Assembly: GCF_003149185.1 (NCBI RefSeq)
Contig: NZ_QGDO01000002.1
Location: forward strand, 1,116,001 to 1,180,000
Length of the DNA stretch: 64,000 nucleotides
Origin: Sediminitomix flava
GTDB lineage: Bacteria; Bacteroidota; Bacteroidia; Cytophagales; Flammeovirgaceae
Reading direction: 5' to 3'
Both the position numbers and the translations under genes were made by a program. Shown here piece by piece: positions 53,810-63,143 of this stretch; within the stretch, counting starts at the first letter, position 1, and each line of letters begins with the position of its first letter. The notes beneath the pieces were generated by a model, which had not been told where the DNA came from, did not search any database, and saw nothing but the letters and a program-made list of their open reading frames with translations.

Positions 53810-54568
53810 TTAGTATGATTTAGAGATTGCAACGAAATCTGCAGCAGCCAAAGAAGCTCCACCGATCAAACCACCATCTACATCTGCTCCAGCAAAAATT
53901 TCGTTTGCGTTGCTTGGCTTACAGCTACCTCCGTAAAGGATAGAAATATCGTTTGCAGCATCACCATATTTTGCAGTCAACATAGCACGAATTTCTTTGT
54001 GCATGTCTTGAGCTTGCTCAGCAGAAGCAGTTTTACCTGTACCAATTGCCCATACTGGTTCGTATGCAATTACAACTTTCTTGAAATCTTCAACAGGAAG
54101 GTGGAATAAGCTCTCGCTCAATTGCTTGCTTACTACCTCATTTTGCTTTCCAGCTTCTCTTTCCTCTAATACTTCACCTACACAGAAAATTGGAAGCATA
54201 TCGTTTTCCAATACCGCATCTACTTTTGCAGCCAACATTTCGTTAGACTCACCAAAGTACTCACGTCTTTCACTGTGTCCTAAAATCACATAATCCACAC
54301 CGTAAGACTTCAATTGTGCAGCAGAGATTTCTCCAGTGTATGCACCTGAAGGCTTGTCGTAGCAGTTTTGAGCCGCAAGGAATACATTCTCAGCATCGCC
54401 GATGATGTTCTTCACTTCTGCGATATGTACGAAAGGAACGCCCATGATCAATGTAACATCTGAAGGAGTTTCCGCTTTTGCTTGAGCTACTACTTCTGAT
54501 GCCAATGCTTTTGCCTCGTCTTTCACGAGATTCATTTTCCAGTTTCCGGCTACAATTTTCTTTGCCAT
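53810..54568 (-). CDS. tpiA: Triosephosphate isomerase
   Basis: Interconverts dihydroxyacetone phosphate and glyceraldehyde-3-phosphate. N-terminal GNWKMN (Lys12 in the active site), catalytic His in LGHSERR, the glutamate in AYEPVWAIGTGK, and the phosphate loop YGGSCKPSN. 252 residues, full length. A good Bacteroidota promoter lies 33-63 bases upstream on the minus strand. Confidence 0.98.
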   Translation of the reverse strand: MAKKIVAGNWKMNLVKDEAKALASEVVAQAKAETPSDVTLIMGVPFVHIAEVKNIIGDAENVFLAAQNCYDKPSGAYTGEISAAQLKSYGVDYVILGHSERREYFGESNEMLAAKVDAVLENDMLPIFCVGEVLEEREAGKQNEVVSKQLSESLFHLPVEDFKKVVIAYEPVWAIGTGKTASAEQAQDMHKEIRAMLTAKYGDAANDISILYGGSCKPSNANEIFAGADVDGGLIGGASLAAADFVAISKSY

Positions 54569-54600
54569 TGTTACTTTTATTTAGGATTAGTTGAACGCTT

Positions 54601-54631
54601 CAAATATAGATAACCTCATTGCTCTGATAAA
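54601..54631 (-). promoter_or_regulatory. Promoter of tpiA
   Basis: On the minus strand TTTA (54631-54628), a 19-base spacer and TATATTTG (54608-54601), the latter a perfect match to TAnnTTTG. It would start transcription about 25 bases before the ATG. Confidence 0.6.
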
Positions 54632-54842
54632 TGAGTAATGTCATTAATTGAAGGAGGTTCTTTACTGAATCGTTCCATTAAGATTCAACAAAACAGAAAA
54701 GCGTTCCCTAATGTTTCTGCTTTCTACCTCTAAACCTTACTCCTAGACGTACTTTTTGGCTTTATTTTGTTCTGAATACGATGCATTGATTCATTTTCGC
54801 AGTGGAGGAAGTGTAACAATTAAAAAACCCAAAAATGTTTAT

Positions 54843-56201
54843 ATGAAAGCTTCGATGAAACTAAGCATTGCTACATGCTTACTACTAACTTGTATGTTTG
54901 GTTGTAGTGATGACGACGACGGAAACACCACAACTTCATCTTCTCAATTAGACGAACAACTTGAGGAGCAACTCATGGTCTCTTCTAGCGGCGCTGGAAT
55001 GTCATTCTACATTCTTCCCGAAAGTGATGACTACAATAACATTCCTCAAGATCCAAACAATCCTATAACAAGAGCCAAATGTGATTTGGGACAATTACTT
55101 TTCCACGAAACCGCATTGGCTATCGTTCCTAAAAAAGAAATCAGCAGAAACACTTACTCATGTGCTTCATGTCACCACGCGGCTGCCGGATTTCAAGCAG
55201 GACGTATGCAAGGTATTGGAGAAGGTGGACTTGGTTTTGGTATTGCAGGAGAAGGAAGATCTGCACATTTAGAATATGTAGACTCCTTACTAGACGTACA
55301 ACCACTACGATCTCCTACGGCAATGAACGGTGCTTACCAAAAAAATATGCTTTGGAACGGGCAGTTCGGAGCTACGGGTAAGAACATAGGTACTGAAGCT
55401 CAATGGAAAGAAGGAACACCGATCGCGACCAACAAATTAGGCTTTGAAGGATTGGAAACTCAAGCTATTGCTGGCTTAGGCGTTCACCGATTGAGTATCA
55501 ATGACAGTATTCTTGATGATCACAACTATCGAGAGATGTTTGATGCAGCTTTTCCAAACGATCCTGTAAGTGACAGATATAGCCTTACAAACGTTGGATT
55601 GGCCATTGCTTGCTACGAAAGAACACTTATGGCCAATGAATCTGGATTCCAAAAATGGTTAAAAGGAGATAAAACAGCACTTAGTGACGCAGAAAAGCGT
55701 GGCGCTTTGGTTTTCTTTGGGAAAGGCGAATGTTACTCTTGTCACAATGGGCCAGCACTCAACACAATGGAGTTTACTGCCATTGGTATGGGTGACCTTG
55801 AAGGAGCTTTAGTAAGAGGTGCTGAAGATGAAAAAGCAAACTTGGGTAGAGGTGGCTTTACAGGAAATGATGCTGATAAATATAAATTTAAAGTTCCTCA
55901 GCTCTACAACTTGAAAGATTCTCCTTTCTACGGACATGGAAGTACATTCAAAACGATTCGTCAAGTTATTGAATATAAAAACAAAGGTGAAGTTCAGAAT
56001 GCAAATGTCACGGAACAATATCTTGATTCAAGATTTAAGCCATTGAACCTCACTTCAGATGAAATAGATGATTTAGTCAAATTCTGTGAGTATGCACTTT
56101 GGGATGATAACTTAAAACGTTATGAACCGGAAACAATACCTTCTGGGATGTGTTTTCCAAACAATGATGCCCAGTCTAAGTCTGACATGAATTGTGACTA
56201 A
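54843..56201 (+). CDS. Di-heme cytochrome c peroxidase-family lipoprotein, copy 1
   Basis: Member of the CCP/MauG family that reduces peroxide or oxidises substrates with two c-type hemes. Start chosen at the ATG at 54843 (an ATG at 54855 is also possible), because the signal peptide begins there; upstream in-frame residues look non-coding. The lipobox MFGC is followed by SDDDD, matching the lipoprotein export signal of Bacteroidota. Heme sites are CASCHHA (first domain) and CYSCHNG (second). About 450 residues. A second copy follows after a terminator. Confidence 0.88.
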   Translation: MKASMKLSIATCLLLTCMFGCSDDDDGNTTTSSSQLDEQLEEQLMVSSSGAGMSFYILPESDDYNNIPQDPNNPITRAKCDLGQLLFHETALAIVPKKEISRNTYSCASCHHAAAGFQAGRMQGIGEGGLGFGIAGEGRSAHLEYVDSLLDVQPLRSPTAMNGAYQKNMLWNGQFGATGKNIGTEAQWKEGTPIATNKLGFEGLETQAIAGLGVHRLSINDSILDDHNYREMFDAAFPNDPVSDRYSLTNVGLAIACYERTLMANESGFQKWLKGDKTALSDAEKRGALVFFGKGECYSCHNGPALNTMEFTAIGMGDLEGALVRGAEDEKANLGRGGFTGNDADKYKFKVPQLYNLKDSPFYGHGSTFKTIRQVIEYKNKGEVQNANVTEQYLDSRFKPLNLTSDEIDDLVKFCEYALWDDNLKRYEPETIPSGMCFPNNDAQSKSDMNCD

Positions 56202-56303
56202 TAAGATATACCGCAAGATGTATTTGGTATTTGGAGCGATGGAGAAGCGTACGGAAGGAATTGTTGGTGTGTAGATTTAGTTTTCCATTTACAAAAAGCG
56301 GTT

Positions 56304-56336
56304 GAGCTGCCTCAAATTGAGGTAGCTCTTTTTTTA
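56304..56336 (+). terminator. Rho-independent terminator after peroxidase copy 1
   Basis: GAGCTGCCTC/GAGGTAGCTC with one G-T and one further loose pair, 5-base loop and a T run; about 100 bases past the stop. Confidence 0.8.
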
Positions 56337-56484
56337 TGCACAAAAATCAGGTATATCTCTACATTCAAATTTCTTCATTTTTTCATCAAACCTTACATCT
56401 TAATAAAATTCAATATCCTCTTATGTTCTTTATACATCCGCAGATTTAAACGAAGGTGTTAATAGAATCCAAAGAACAACTATC

Positions 56485-57858
56485 ATGAGATTATCGAAAA
56501 AGAGGTGGGGAATACTCATTTCCTCATTACTATCTGTCATGATCATGTCTTGTAGCGATGATGATGACCCAGTAAGTGCCACAACTTCTTCTTCCGAACT
56601 CGACAAACAACTAGAAGAAGCCCTTATGATTGCCTCTGAAGGCGAAGGGATGAATTTTTACATTTTTCCAGAAAGCGACGATTATAGCAATATCCCTCAA
56701 GACCCCAATAATTTAATTACAGAAGAAAAATGTAGACTGGGGAAATTGCTATTCCATGAAACTGGCTTGGCAGTAAATCCAAAACGAGAAGAAGGTAAAC
56801 ACACCTACTCTTGTGCTTCATGCCATAATGCAGGCTCAGGCTTTCAGTCTGGACGAGCACAAGGTATAGGAGAAGGTGGACTCGGTTTTGGATTTAAAGG
56901 TGAAGGTAGAACTCCGCATTTAAATTATGATGACAGCTTGCTTGACATTCAGTCCATTCGTGTACCAACAAACTTAAATGTAGCCTACCAAAGAAATGTC
57001 TTTTGGAATGGACAACTAGGAGCCACCGATGCCAACGCAGGAACCGAAGGTCTATGGGTTGAAGGTTCTGCTTCCTTTACAAACCACTTAGGTTTTTTAG
57101 GTCCAGAAACACAGGCCATCATCGGACTTACAGAACACCGTATGGATATGACTCCTGAATTGGCTGAACAATACGGTTATAAAGAGATGTTTGATGCCGC
57201 ATTCCCCGACTATCCCGAAAGTGAGCGTTACACTCCTGTCACTGCAGGTTTGGCTATTGCTTGTTATGAACGTACACTCCTAGCCAACAGAGCTGGTTTC
57301 CAAAAATGGTTGAGAGGTAATAAAGCAGCTATGTCTGATGCCGAGAAAAGAGGAGCATTAATCTTTTTCGGAAATGGAGAATGTTCTTCTTGTCACAACG
57401 GACCTGCGCTTAGTACATTACAATTTGCAGCTATCGGTATGGGAGACTTAACTGCCTCTTTAGTTAGAAGTGGAGGGAGTAGTGAATCAAGTTTGGGTAG
57501 AGGAGGTTTTACTGGAAATGATGATGAGCTTTATGCCTTCAAAGTTCCTCAGCTTTACAACTTGAAAGATGCACCATTCTTTGGGCACGGAAGTACTTTT
57601 ACTTCTCTTCGTCAAGTCATTGAATACAAAAATAGAGGAGTCGCGCAAAATGCTAATGTCACCGAAAAATACCTCGACCCAAGGTTTAAGCCACTCAACT
57701 TAAGTGAAGACGAGGTTGATGATTTGGTCAAATTCTTAGAATATTCACTTTGGGATGAAGAACTTGAAAGATATATCCCTAGCTCAAATCTTTCTGGATT
57801 CTGCTTTCCTAACAACGATGAACAATCCAAGTTTGATTTGGGCTGTGATCCTCAATAA
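56485..57858 (+). CDS. Di-heme cytochrome c peroxidase-family lipoprotein, copy 2
   Basis: 457 residues, paralog of the preceding gene (by eye about two thirds identical, colinear). The lipobox MIMSC is followed by SDDDD. Heme sites are CASCHNA and CSSCHNG. Shared segments include IGEGGLGFG, GRGGFTGND and KVPQLYNLKD. The two genes have separate leaders with a terminator between them, so they can be expressed independently. Substrate unknown: peroxide detoxification or a MauG-like oxidation is possible. Confidence 0.88.
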   Translation: MRLSKKRWGILISSLLSVMIMSCSDDDDPVSATTSSSELDKQLEEALMIASEGEGMNFYIFPESDDYSNIPQDPNNLITEEKCRLGKLLFHETGLAVNPKREEGKHTYSCASCHNAGSGFQSGRAQGIGEGGLGFGFKGEGRTPHLNYDDSLLDIQSIRVPTNLNVAYQRNVFWNGQLGATDANAGTEGLWVEGSASFTNHLGFLGPETQAIIGLTEHRMDMTPELAEQYGYKEMFDAAFPDYPESERYTPVTAGLAIACYERTLLANRAGFQKWLRGNKAAMSDAEKRGALIFFGNGECSSCHNGPALSTLQFAAIGMGDLTASLVRSGGSSESSLGRGGFTGNDDELYAFKVPQLYNLKDAPFFGHGSTFTSLRQVIEYKNRGVAQNANVTEKYLDPRFKPLNLSEDEVDDLVKFLEYSLWDEELERYIPSSNLSGFCFPNNDEQSKFDLGCDPQ

Positions 57859-57877
57859 TTAATACTGTATTAAATAC

Positions 57878-58115
57878 TAGGACATAAGGAAATAGGTAAA
57901 GCTACATATTCTATTCGAAGAGTTAACAAAGTGATCTTCGAATTAAGATATGGGAGTTAGAGTCTTCAGACTCGACATTTTAGCAGATTTTTCGAGTCTG
58001 AAGACTCTGGTTTCCATTTGTGAGTTCTTAGAGTAACTCTAAGAACAGTAAAGGAGAAATCCTTAGATCACTTCGTTAACTCTAAGGATAGTATTGCCCA
58101 TATTATTATGTCCTA
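57878..58115. repeat. Modular hairpin repeat, copy E, complete with terminal inverted repeats
   Basis: Fills most of the 334-base gene-free gap. Ends are TAGGACATAA (57878-57887) and its inverse TTATGTCCTA (58106-58115). Inside are four hairpins. 57913-57943 has arms ATTCGAAGA and loop GTTAACAAAGTGA. 57959-57975 with 57992-58008 is a perfect 17-bp stem containing GAGTCTTCAGACTC. 58024-58046 is a near-perfect palindrome, GTTCTTAGAG with CTCTAAGAAC. 58059-58089 has arms ATCCTTAGA and the reverse complement of loop GTTAACGAAGTGA. Confidence 0.88.
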
Positions 58116-58144
58116 TTCCTTATTTACTCATAAGTAATAAAAAA

Positions 58145-58175
58145 GGGAACCTCATCACTGAGATTCCCTCTTTGT
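58145..58175 (-). terminator. Terminator of the gldN-like gene
   Basis: GGGAACCTCA/TGAGATTCCC with a 4-base loop, 25 bases past the stop on the minus strand and followed there by TTTTTTATTA. Confidence 0.75.
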
Positions 58176-58192
58176 ATATTCAGCCTTCTAAA

Positions 58193-59017
58193 TTAGTAAG
58201 ACCAAAGTGTCGCTTCGTACTCCATCAATTGGTATAAAGCTTCTAATGATTTGTAATATCCATTTTTACCATCACCATGAAAATCTACAATTGTATTATC
58301 TTTCGGATTTTCATATTTACTCAACACTCCATGATATAACTCTAGGTTAAATGCATCTGTCAAATTTCTGTGCTGTGCTTGGTTTTCTGTATTGTACCAA
58401 ATGGCATCAGGATTATCTACCGTTTTTCCACCTTCTTGCATGTGGAACACATTTTCATTCAATTCTTTGAAAGAGAAAGTAGCAATTGGTAAATCCAATT
58501 CTAAAACATTCTCTTTATGAGGAAGAATAAGTGTGATCGACTGAATATCGTTATACATACGTGAACGACGTTGATCAAATACTCTATCAATTTTCATTTC
58601 TAGCAACCAAAACTGACGCGCATTATATTCATTACCTGCGGCAAGGTCATCGCCCCAAGCTTCCATCATATCTTCATCTAAACCTTCTGTTTGAGGAACA
58701 CGAAGGCGTTTCAAAAATTCTTCTTTACTCATTCTTGTTGCCAAAGAATCATTCATGTAAGGGATGATTTTATCTTCCTTTACAGCATTGATCAGCAACT
58801 TTGAGATTTCATTGTTTTGTGCGAAGAATGGCTCGTTTACTCTAGTTTTGAGGTTTAGTGTAAACCACAAAGACTTTTTCCACATAATATCATCTTCACG
58901 AATAGGACGTACAGAATGAGGGTTGTATTTACCTTCTTTCTCTACATACGCTTCCTGCGCTCCACTTATAAATGGAAAACAAAACAATCCTATGAATAGT
59001 ATTTTGAATATTTTCAT
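58193..59017 (-). CDS. gldN: GldN-family gliding motility/T9SS protein, stand-alone
   Basis: 274 residues with a signal peptide (ILFIGLFCFPFISGAQ). The start of the mature protein (VRPIREDDIMWKKSLWFTLN, then LKTRVNEPFF) and the segment YNARQFWLLEMKIDRVFDQR match the GldN/PorN family, which forms periplasmic rings with GldK in the type IX secretion system. Classical gldN is the last gene of gldKLMN; here gldK, gldL and gldM are absent, so this may be a second paralog with a specialised role. Short for the family. Confidence 0.7.
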   Translation of the reverse strand: MKIFKILFIGLFCFPFISGAQEAYVEKEGKYNPHSVRPIREDDIMWKKSLWFTLNLKTRVNEPFFAQNNEISKLLINAVKEDKIIPYMNDSLATRMSKEEFLKRLRVPQTEGLDEDMMEAWGDDLAAGNEYNARQFWLLEMKIDRVFDQRRSRMYNDIQSITLILPHKENVLELDLPIATFSFKELNENVFHMQEGGKTVDNPDAIWYNTENQAQHRNLTDAFNLELYHGVLSKYENPKDNTIVDFHGDGKNGYYKSLEALYQLMEYEATLWSY

Positions 59018-59191
59018 ACTCTATATTTTTCCTTCTACACCGATTAATCAAACTCTTCAGTCTTAAATTTACTAGGTTTTTATGTAAATATTAATATCTA
59101 TTTGCCAGTAACTTACATTTATTACAAAAAGACTGAAGATCAGCAATCAGTAAGAAAGCTAATACTATGCCATTGTCAGAAAAGTATTTTC

Positions 59192-59962
59192 TTATTCATT
59201 CAGATTCCAGTTATAATCCAAATATTTAACTTTCGCCTCATCCTCAATCTTTGTTTTTGAATATCGATTAATAAAATCAATTACAGTACCATTTTGTTCA
59301 AAATCTCCGCTAAACCAACTGAATATTTTAGAGATCTCAACTTCATTAGATGCAATTTTATTTCTTTTAGCATCATTGATAAAAAGTTCCGCTTGTTCTT
59401 GAAGTTGCTCTTCCACTCTTTCCGCTTCATAAGCTTCATTTCTGAGAATTGGGCAAGAAACAGACGCACAGTTTACTGCAAAGTGAATTCTAGGTTCTGA
59501 AAATTTCTTTCTCAAAATCTGATGTTCGATATTATTCAGGTCATATTTTTCACCTTCAATCTCAATAAACTTGATATCCCAAGGAGATTTCACCAACGGA
59601 ATATTTACAGCCGTAATATCTTTTATACTTTTCAGCGGATAATTATCAATGATAAGCTTTACAGTAAAAGCATTGTAGGCATTAATCCAATAAACTAACC
59701 TTTCTTCTTCAGACCAATTCAACTTATTCGGGTGATTGGTAGATAACAGCTTCAAATATTCATCAAATGCTTTACTATCATTTTTAAAACCTTTGTAATC
59801 TACATCGCCTTTCGCATTCACATGCTTCTTGAGAAGAGCTGTCCATTTTTCGTGAGAAATAGGATTTGAGTCTGATTGAACATCTGGCATTGGAGAAGAA
59901 ATCGAAAAATATCCAAATAAGATGAGCGGGATAAGCACAAGTGGTATTAGTTTTTTGTTCAT
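59192..59962 (-). CDS. DUF547 protein, exported
   Basis: 256 residues from the ATG at 59962 (MNKKLIPLVLIPLILFGYF is the signal segment); upstream in-frame codons are not supported. DUF547 hallmarks are RLVYWINAYNAFTVKLIIDNYP, HQILRKKF, and HFAVNCASVSCPILRNEAY with a conserved Cys pair. The function of the family is unknown; members are exported and widespread in marine bacteria. Divergent from the pth gene. Confidence 0.86.
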   Translation of the reverse strand: MNKKLIPLVLIPLILFGYFSISSPMPDVQSDSNPISHEKWTALLKKHVNAKGDVDYKGFKNDSKAFDEYLKLLSTNHPNKLNWSEEERLVYWINAYNAFTVKLIIDNYPLKSIKDITAVNIPLVKSPWDIKFIEIEGEKYDLNNIEHQILRKKFSEPRIHFAVNCASVSCPILRNEAYEAERVEEQLQEQAELFINDAKRNKIASNEVEISKIFSWFSGDFEQNGTVIDFINRYSKTKIEDEAKVKYLDYNWNLNE

Positions 59963-60112
59963 GATTGTATCTTTGCAATTAATTAAAGTAAATGAGTGCA
60001 TTAGCATAACACTTAGTCAGCTTGCTTGTTTGACTTAGTGCTGTTGAAAGGTGAATTAATCATTAAGTCACCCAAATTGCAATGTATAGCAAAAGCTAGA
60101 AAGAATATACGA

Positions 60113-60676
60113 ATGAAATACTTGATTGTTGGACTAGGTAATATTGGCGCTGAATATGCAGAAACTCGTCATAACGTAGGTTTTATGGCATTAGACCGTC
60201 TTGCAAAAAAAAATGATGTGTCTTTTGATTCTGACCGTTTAGCATTTAAAGCTGAGTTTAAGCATAAAGGCAGACAAATCCATTTGATTAAGCCAACTAC
60301 TTATATGAATTTAAGTGGAAAGGCTGTCAATTACTGGATGAAAGAGCTAAAAATTGAAAGAGATAATGTTTTGGTCATTGTCGATGATCTAGCAATTCCG
60401 TTCGGTGCATTGAGAATGAGAGGAAAAGGTTCTGCTGCAGGACATAACGGTTTGAAAGACATTGAAGCGAAACTTGGAGGAAATAACTACCCTCGTCTCC
60501 GATTCGGAATTGGCGATGATTATCCGAAAGGTCGTCAGATTGACTTTGTACTTGGAGAGTTTTCTCAAGATGAACAAATAGAGCTAGACAATACCTTACT
60601 TGATCGTTGTGGAGATATGATTCTTTCCTTCTGCTCCATCGGGATTGCACGAACGATGAATCAGTTCAATAAATAA
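60113..60676 (+). CDS. pth: Peptidyl-tRNA hydrolase
   Basis: Releases tRNA from peptidyl-tRNA drop-off products. The start is the ATG at 60113 (MKYLIVGLGNIG), giving 187 residues, the family norm; a longer frame upstream is not conserved. Catalytic His20-region is TRHNVGF; also KPTTYMNLSGKAV, VDDLAIPFG, RGKGSAAGHNGLKDIEAKLG and FRFGIGDD-like (RLRFGIGDD). Monocistronic, closed by a terminator. Confidence 0.97.
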   Translation: MKYLIVGLGNIGAEYAETRHNVGFMALDRLAKKNDVSFDSDRLAFKAEFKHKGRQIHLIKPTTYMNLSGKAVNYWMKELKIERDNVLVIVDDLAIPFGALRMRGKGSAAGHNGLKDIEAKLGGNNYPRLRFGIGDDYPKGRQIDFVLGEFSQDEQIELDNTLLDRCGDMILSFCSIGIARTMNQFNK

Positions 60677-60679
60677 TTC

Positions 60680-60718
60680 AAAAAGCCTCAGTCATTAACA
60701 TTTGACTGAGGCTTTTTT
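60680..60718 (+). terminator. Rho-independent terminator after pth
   Basis: AAAAGCCTCAGTCA/TGACTGAGGCTTTTTT, 8-base loop; 4 bases past the stop. Confidence 0.92.
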
Positions 60719-60850
60719 TATTGCAAAAATCCCATTTTGAAGATGATTCATTTTAAAATAACCCCAAGTTCAGTCTATTTTATAAGGAAATAATCCTATC
60801 TTAGGAAGATTTTATCAAAGTGTACAAGTTAAGCTTTTAACGCAAACCTC

Positions 60851-63019
60851 ATGAGAAAACTGAACTTTACCATTTTATTGATGGTATTGAGCGTGTTTAC
60901 ATCTTTCGCTCAAAAGAATATAACATTAGAAAACATTTGGTCGCAATACCTCTTTTATCCGAAATCAGTAAATGCTGTAAACTGGATGAAAGACGGACAG
61001 TTTTACACTGCATTGGCAAACAATGCTATCGTAAAAACAGACGTAACTACAGGTAAAGAAGTAGCTACATTGGTAGAAGGAGACGCTCTTTCTCCAGCAT
61101 TAAAAATTGCAGGTTATGAATTCTCTGCAGACGAAAAGCAAGTGCTTTTACTTACCGACAGAGAATCTATCTATAGAAGATCATTCAAAGCAGAATACTA
61201 TGTTTATGATCTTGAATCAAAAGAATTGAAAAAACTATCAGCAAATGGAAAGCAGTCCTATGCTACATTCTCTCCTGATGGTTCAAAAGTTGCCTTTGTT
61301 CGTGAAAACAACCTTTTCTACGTAGACCTAGCTTCTATGGAAGAAAAGCAAGTGACGACAACAGGTAAATTCAACCATATCATCAACGGTTCTGCTGATT
61401 GGGTTTATGAAGAAGAATTTTCTTTCGCAAAAGCATTCTACTGGTCTCCAGAAGGTGATAAAATTGCGTACTTGATCTTCAACGAAACTGAAGTTCCTGA
61501 GTACAATATGCAAGAATGGAATCACTCAATGCCTTACCCTACAGATTACCGTTTCAAGTATCCTAAAGCAGGTGAGAAAAACTCTGATATCGCTCTTTCA
61601 ATTTTCAATTTAGGAGATGCTTCAACTACAGACGTTGAGCTTGGTACAGAAAAAGATATTTATATTCCTCGTGTACAATGGACAAAAGACAACAATACTT
61701 TGTCTGTTATTCGCATGAACCGTTTCCAAAACAAGTTGGAAATTTTGCACGTAGGTCAAGACGGAAAAGGTGAGGTAGTATTGACTGAAGAGGCTGATAC
61801 ATACGTAGACCTTGATTACTGTGACGAACTTACTTACCTAGAAGACGGAAAGCACTTTGTATATACCTCAGAAACTGATGGCTTCAAGCACATTTACCTT
61901 TACAAATTGAACGGTGAGTTGGTAAGACAAATCACAAAAGGTAACTGGGAAGTAAAGAAATTGGTAGGCGTAGATGAGAATGCAAAACGCATTTACTACA
62001 TCTCTACCGAAGCATCTCCAATGCAAAAAGATTTCTACAGCATTGACTACAAAGGTGGAAAGAAAACAAAACTGAGCAAAAAAGCGGGTAATACTACCGT
62101 AAACATGAGCCGTGATTTCAAATATTACATCTCATACCACTCTAGCTCAGAAGAAGTACCAACAGTTTCTCTTTTTGCTGTAAAAAGAAATGCTGAAATC
62201 AAGGTATTAGAAAACAACGAAGCATTCAAAAACAGAGTAGCTGACTTTAACTATGTGAAAAAAGAGATGTTCTCTTTCACTCCTTCTCACGGAATGGAGC
62301 TACATGGTTATATGCTTAAGCCAGCAGACTTTGACGAGTCTAAAAAATATCCTGTTTTGATGTTCCAATACTCAGGTCCAGGTTCTGAGCAAGTAGCAGA
62401 TAAATGGGGTGGAGGAAACTTCGCTTGGCACCAAATGCTTACACAAAAAGGCTACATTGTAGCGGTTGTTGACGGTCGTGGTACAGGAAACAAAGGTAGA
62501 GCATTCAAGCATGCTACTTACCGCCAATTGGGTAAATTGGAGGTAGAAGACCAAATCACTTCTGCACAATATCTTGCAGAAATGCCTTATATCGATGCTA
62601 GCCGTATTGGTATTTGGGGTTGGAGTTACGGAGGTTACATGTCATCAAACTGTATCATGCAAGGAGCAGATACCTTCAAGATGGCAATTGCAGTTGCTCC
62701 AGTAACGACTTGGAGATTATATGATACGATTTATACGGAACGTTATTTGCAACGTCCTCAAGATAATGCAGCGGGTTACGATGAGAACTCACCAATCAAC
62801 CACGTAGATAAATTGAAAGGTAAATTCTTATTAATCCACGGTACTGGAGATGACAATGTTCATGTTCAAAACGCATTCTTGTTACAAAACGCATTGATTG
62901 GTGCAGGAAAGCAATTCGACTCATTCTATTATCCTGACCGTAATCACGGTATTTATGGTGGAAATACACGATTGCACTTGTACACATTGATGACGGATTA
63001 TGTAATGAATAATCTGTAA
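60851..63019 (+). CDS. S9 family peptidase, dipeptidyl peptidase IV type
   Basis: 722 residues with a signal peptide (LLMVLSVFTSFAQ). An eight-bladed propeller (about 40-460; includes the DPP-IV substrate-anchoring WVYEEEF at about 193) precedes an alpha/beta-hydrolase domain. The nucleophile is in GWSYGGYMSSN (Ser about 593), Asp in HGTGDDNVH (about 665) and His in DRNHGIYG (about 698). The double-Glu motif in YEEEF is typical of DPP-IV, which removes X-Pro dipeptides. Common periplasmic enzyme of Bacteroidota. Confidence 0.93.
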   Translation: MRKLNFTILLMVLSVFTSFAQKNITLENIWSQYLFYPKSVNAVNWMKDGQFYTALANNAIVKTDVTTGKEVATLVEGDALSPALKIAGYEFSADEKQVLLLTDRESIYRRSFKAEYYVYDLESKELKKLSANGKQSYATFSPDGSKVAFVRENNLFYVDLASMEEKQVTTTGKFNHIINGSADWVYEEEFSFAKAFYWSPEGDKIAYLIFNETEVPEYNMQEWNHSMPYPTDYRFKYPKAGEKNSDIALSIFNLGDASTTDVELGTEKDIYIPRVQWTKDNNTLSVIRMNRFQNKLEILHVGQDGKGEVVLTEEADTYVDLDYCDELTYLEDGKHFVYTSETDGFKHIYLYKLNGELVRQITKGNWEVKKLVGVDENAKRIYYISTEASPMQKDFYSIDYKGGKKTKLSKKAGNTTVNMSRDFKYYISYHSSSEEVPTVSLFAVKRNAEIKVLENNEAFKNRVADFNYVKKEMFSFTPSHGMELHGYMLKPADFDESKKYPVLMFQYSGPGSEQVADKWGGGNFAWHQMLTQKGYIVAVVDGRGTGNKGRAFKHATYRQLGKLEVEDQITSAQYLAEMPYIDASRIGIWGWSYGGYMSSNCIMQGADTFKMAIAVAPVTTWRLYDTIYTERYLQRPQDNAAGYDENSPINHVDKLKGKFLLIHGTGDDNVHVQNAFLLQNALIGAGKQFDSFYYPDRNHGIYGGNTRLHLYTLMTDYVMNNL

Positions 63020-63054
63020 CAGTAATCGCTGTATTTTTATAATTAAGATGATGG

Positions 63055-63086
63055 AAAGGTCAAGCTTCTTTGGGGCTTGACCTTTT
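63055..63086 (+). terminator. Rho-independent terminator after the S9 peptidase gene
   Basis: AAAGGTCAAGC/GCTTGACCTTT with a 9-base loop and trailing T run, 36 bases past the stop. Confidence 0.9.
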
Positions 63087-63143
63087 TGTTTGGCTACACT
63101 TTTGTAAAACCTAAAAGAACCGAGCCGCATTCCTAAACTGTTA

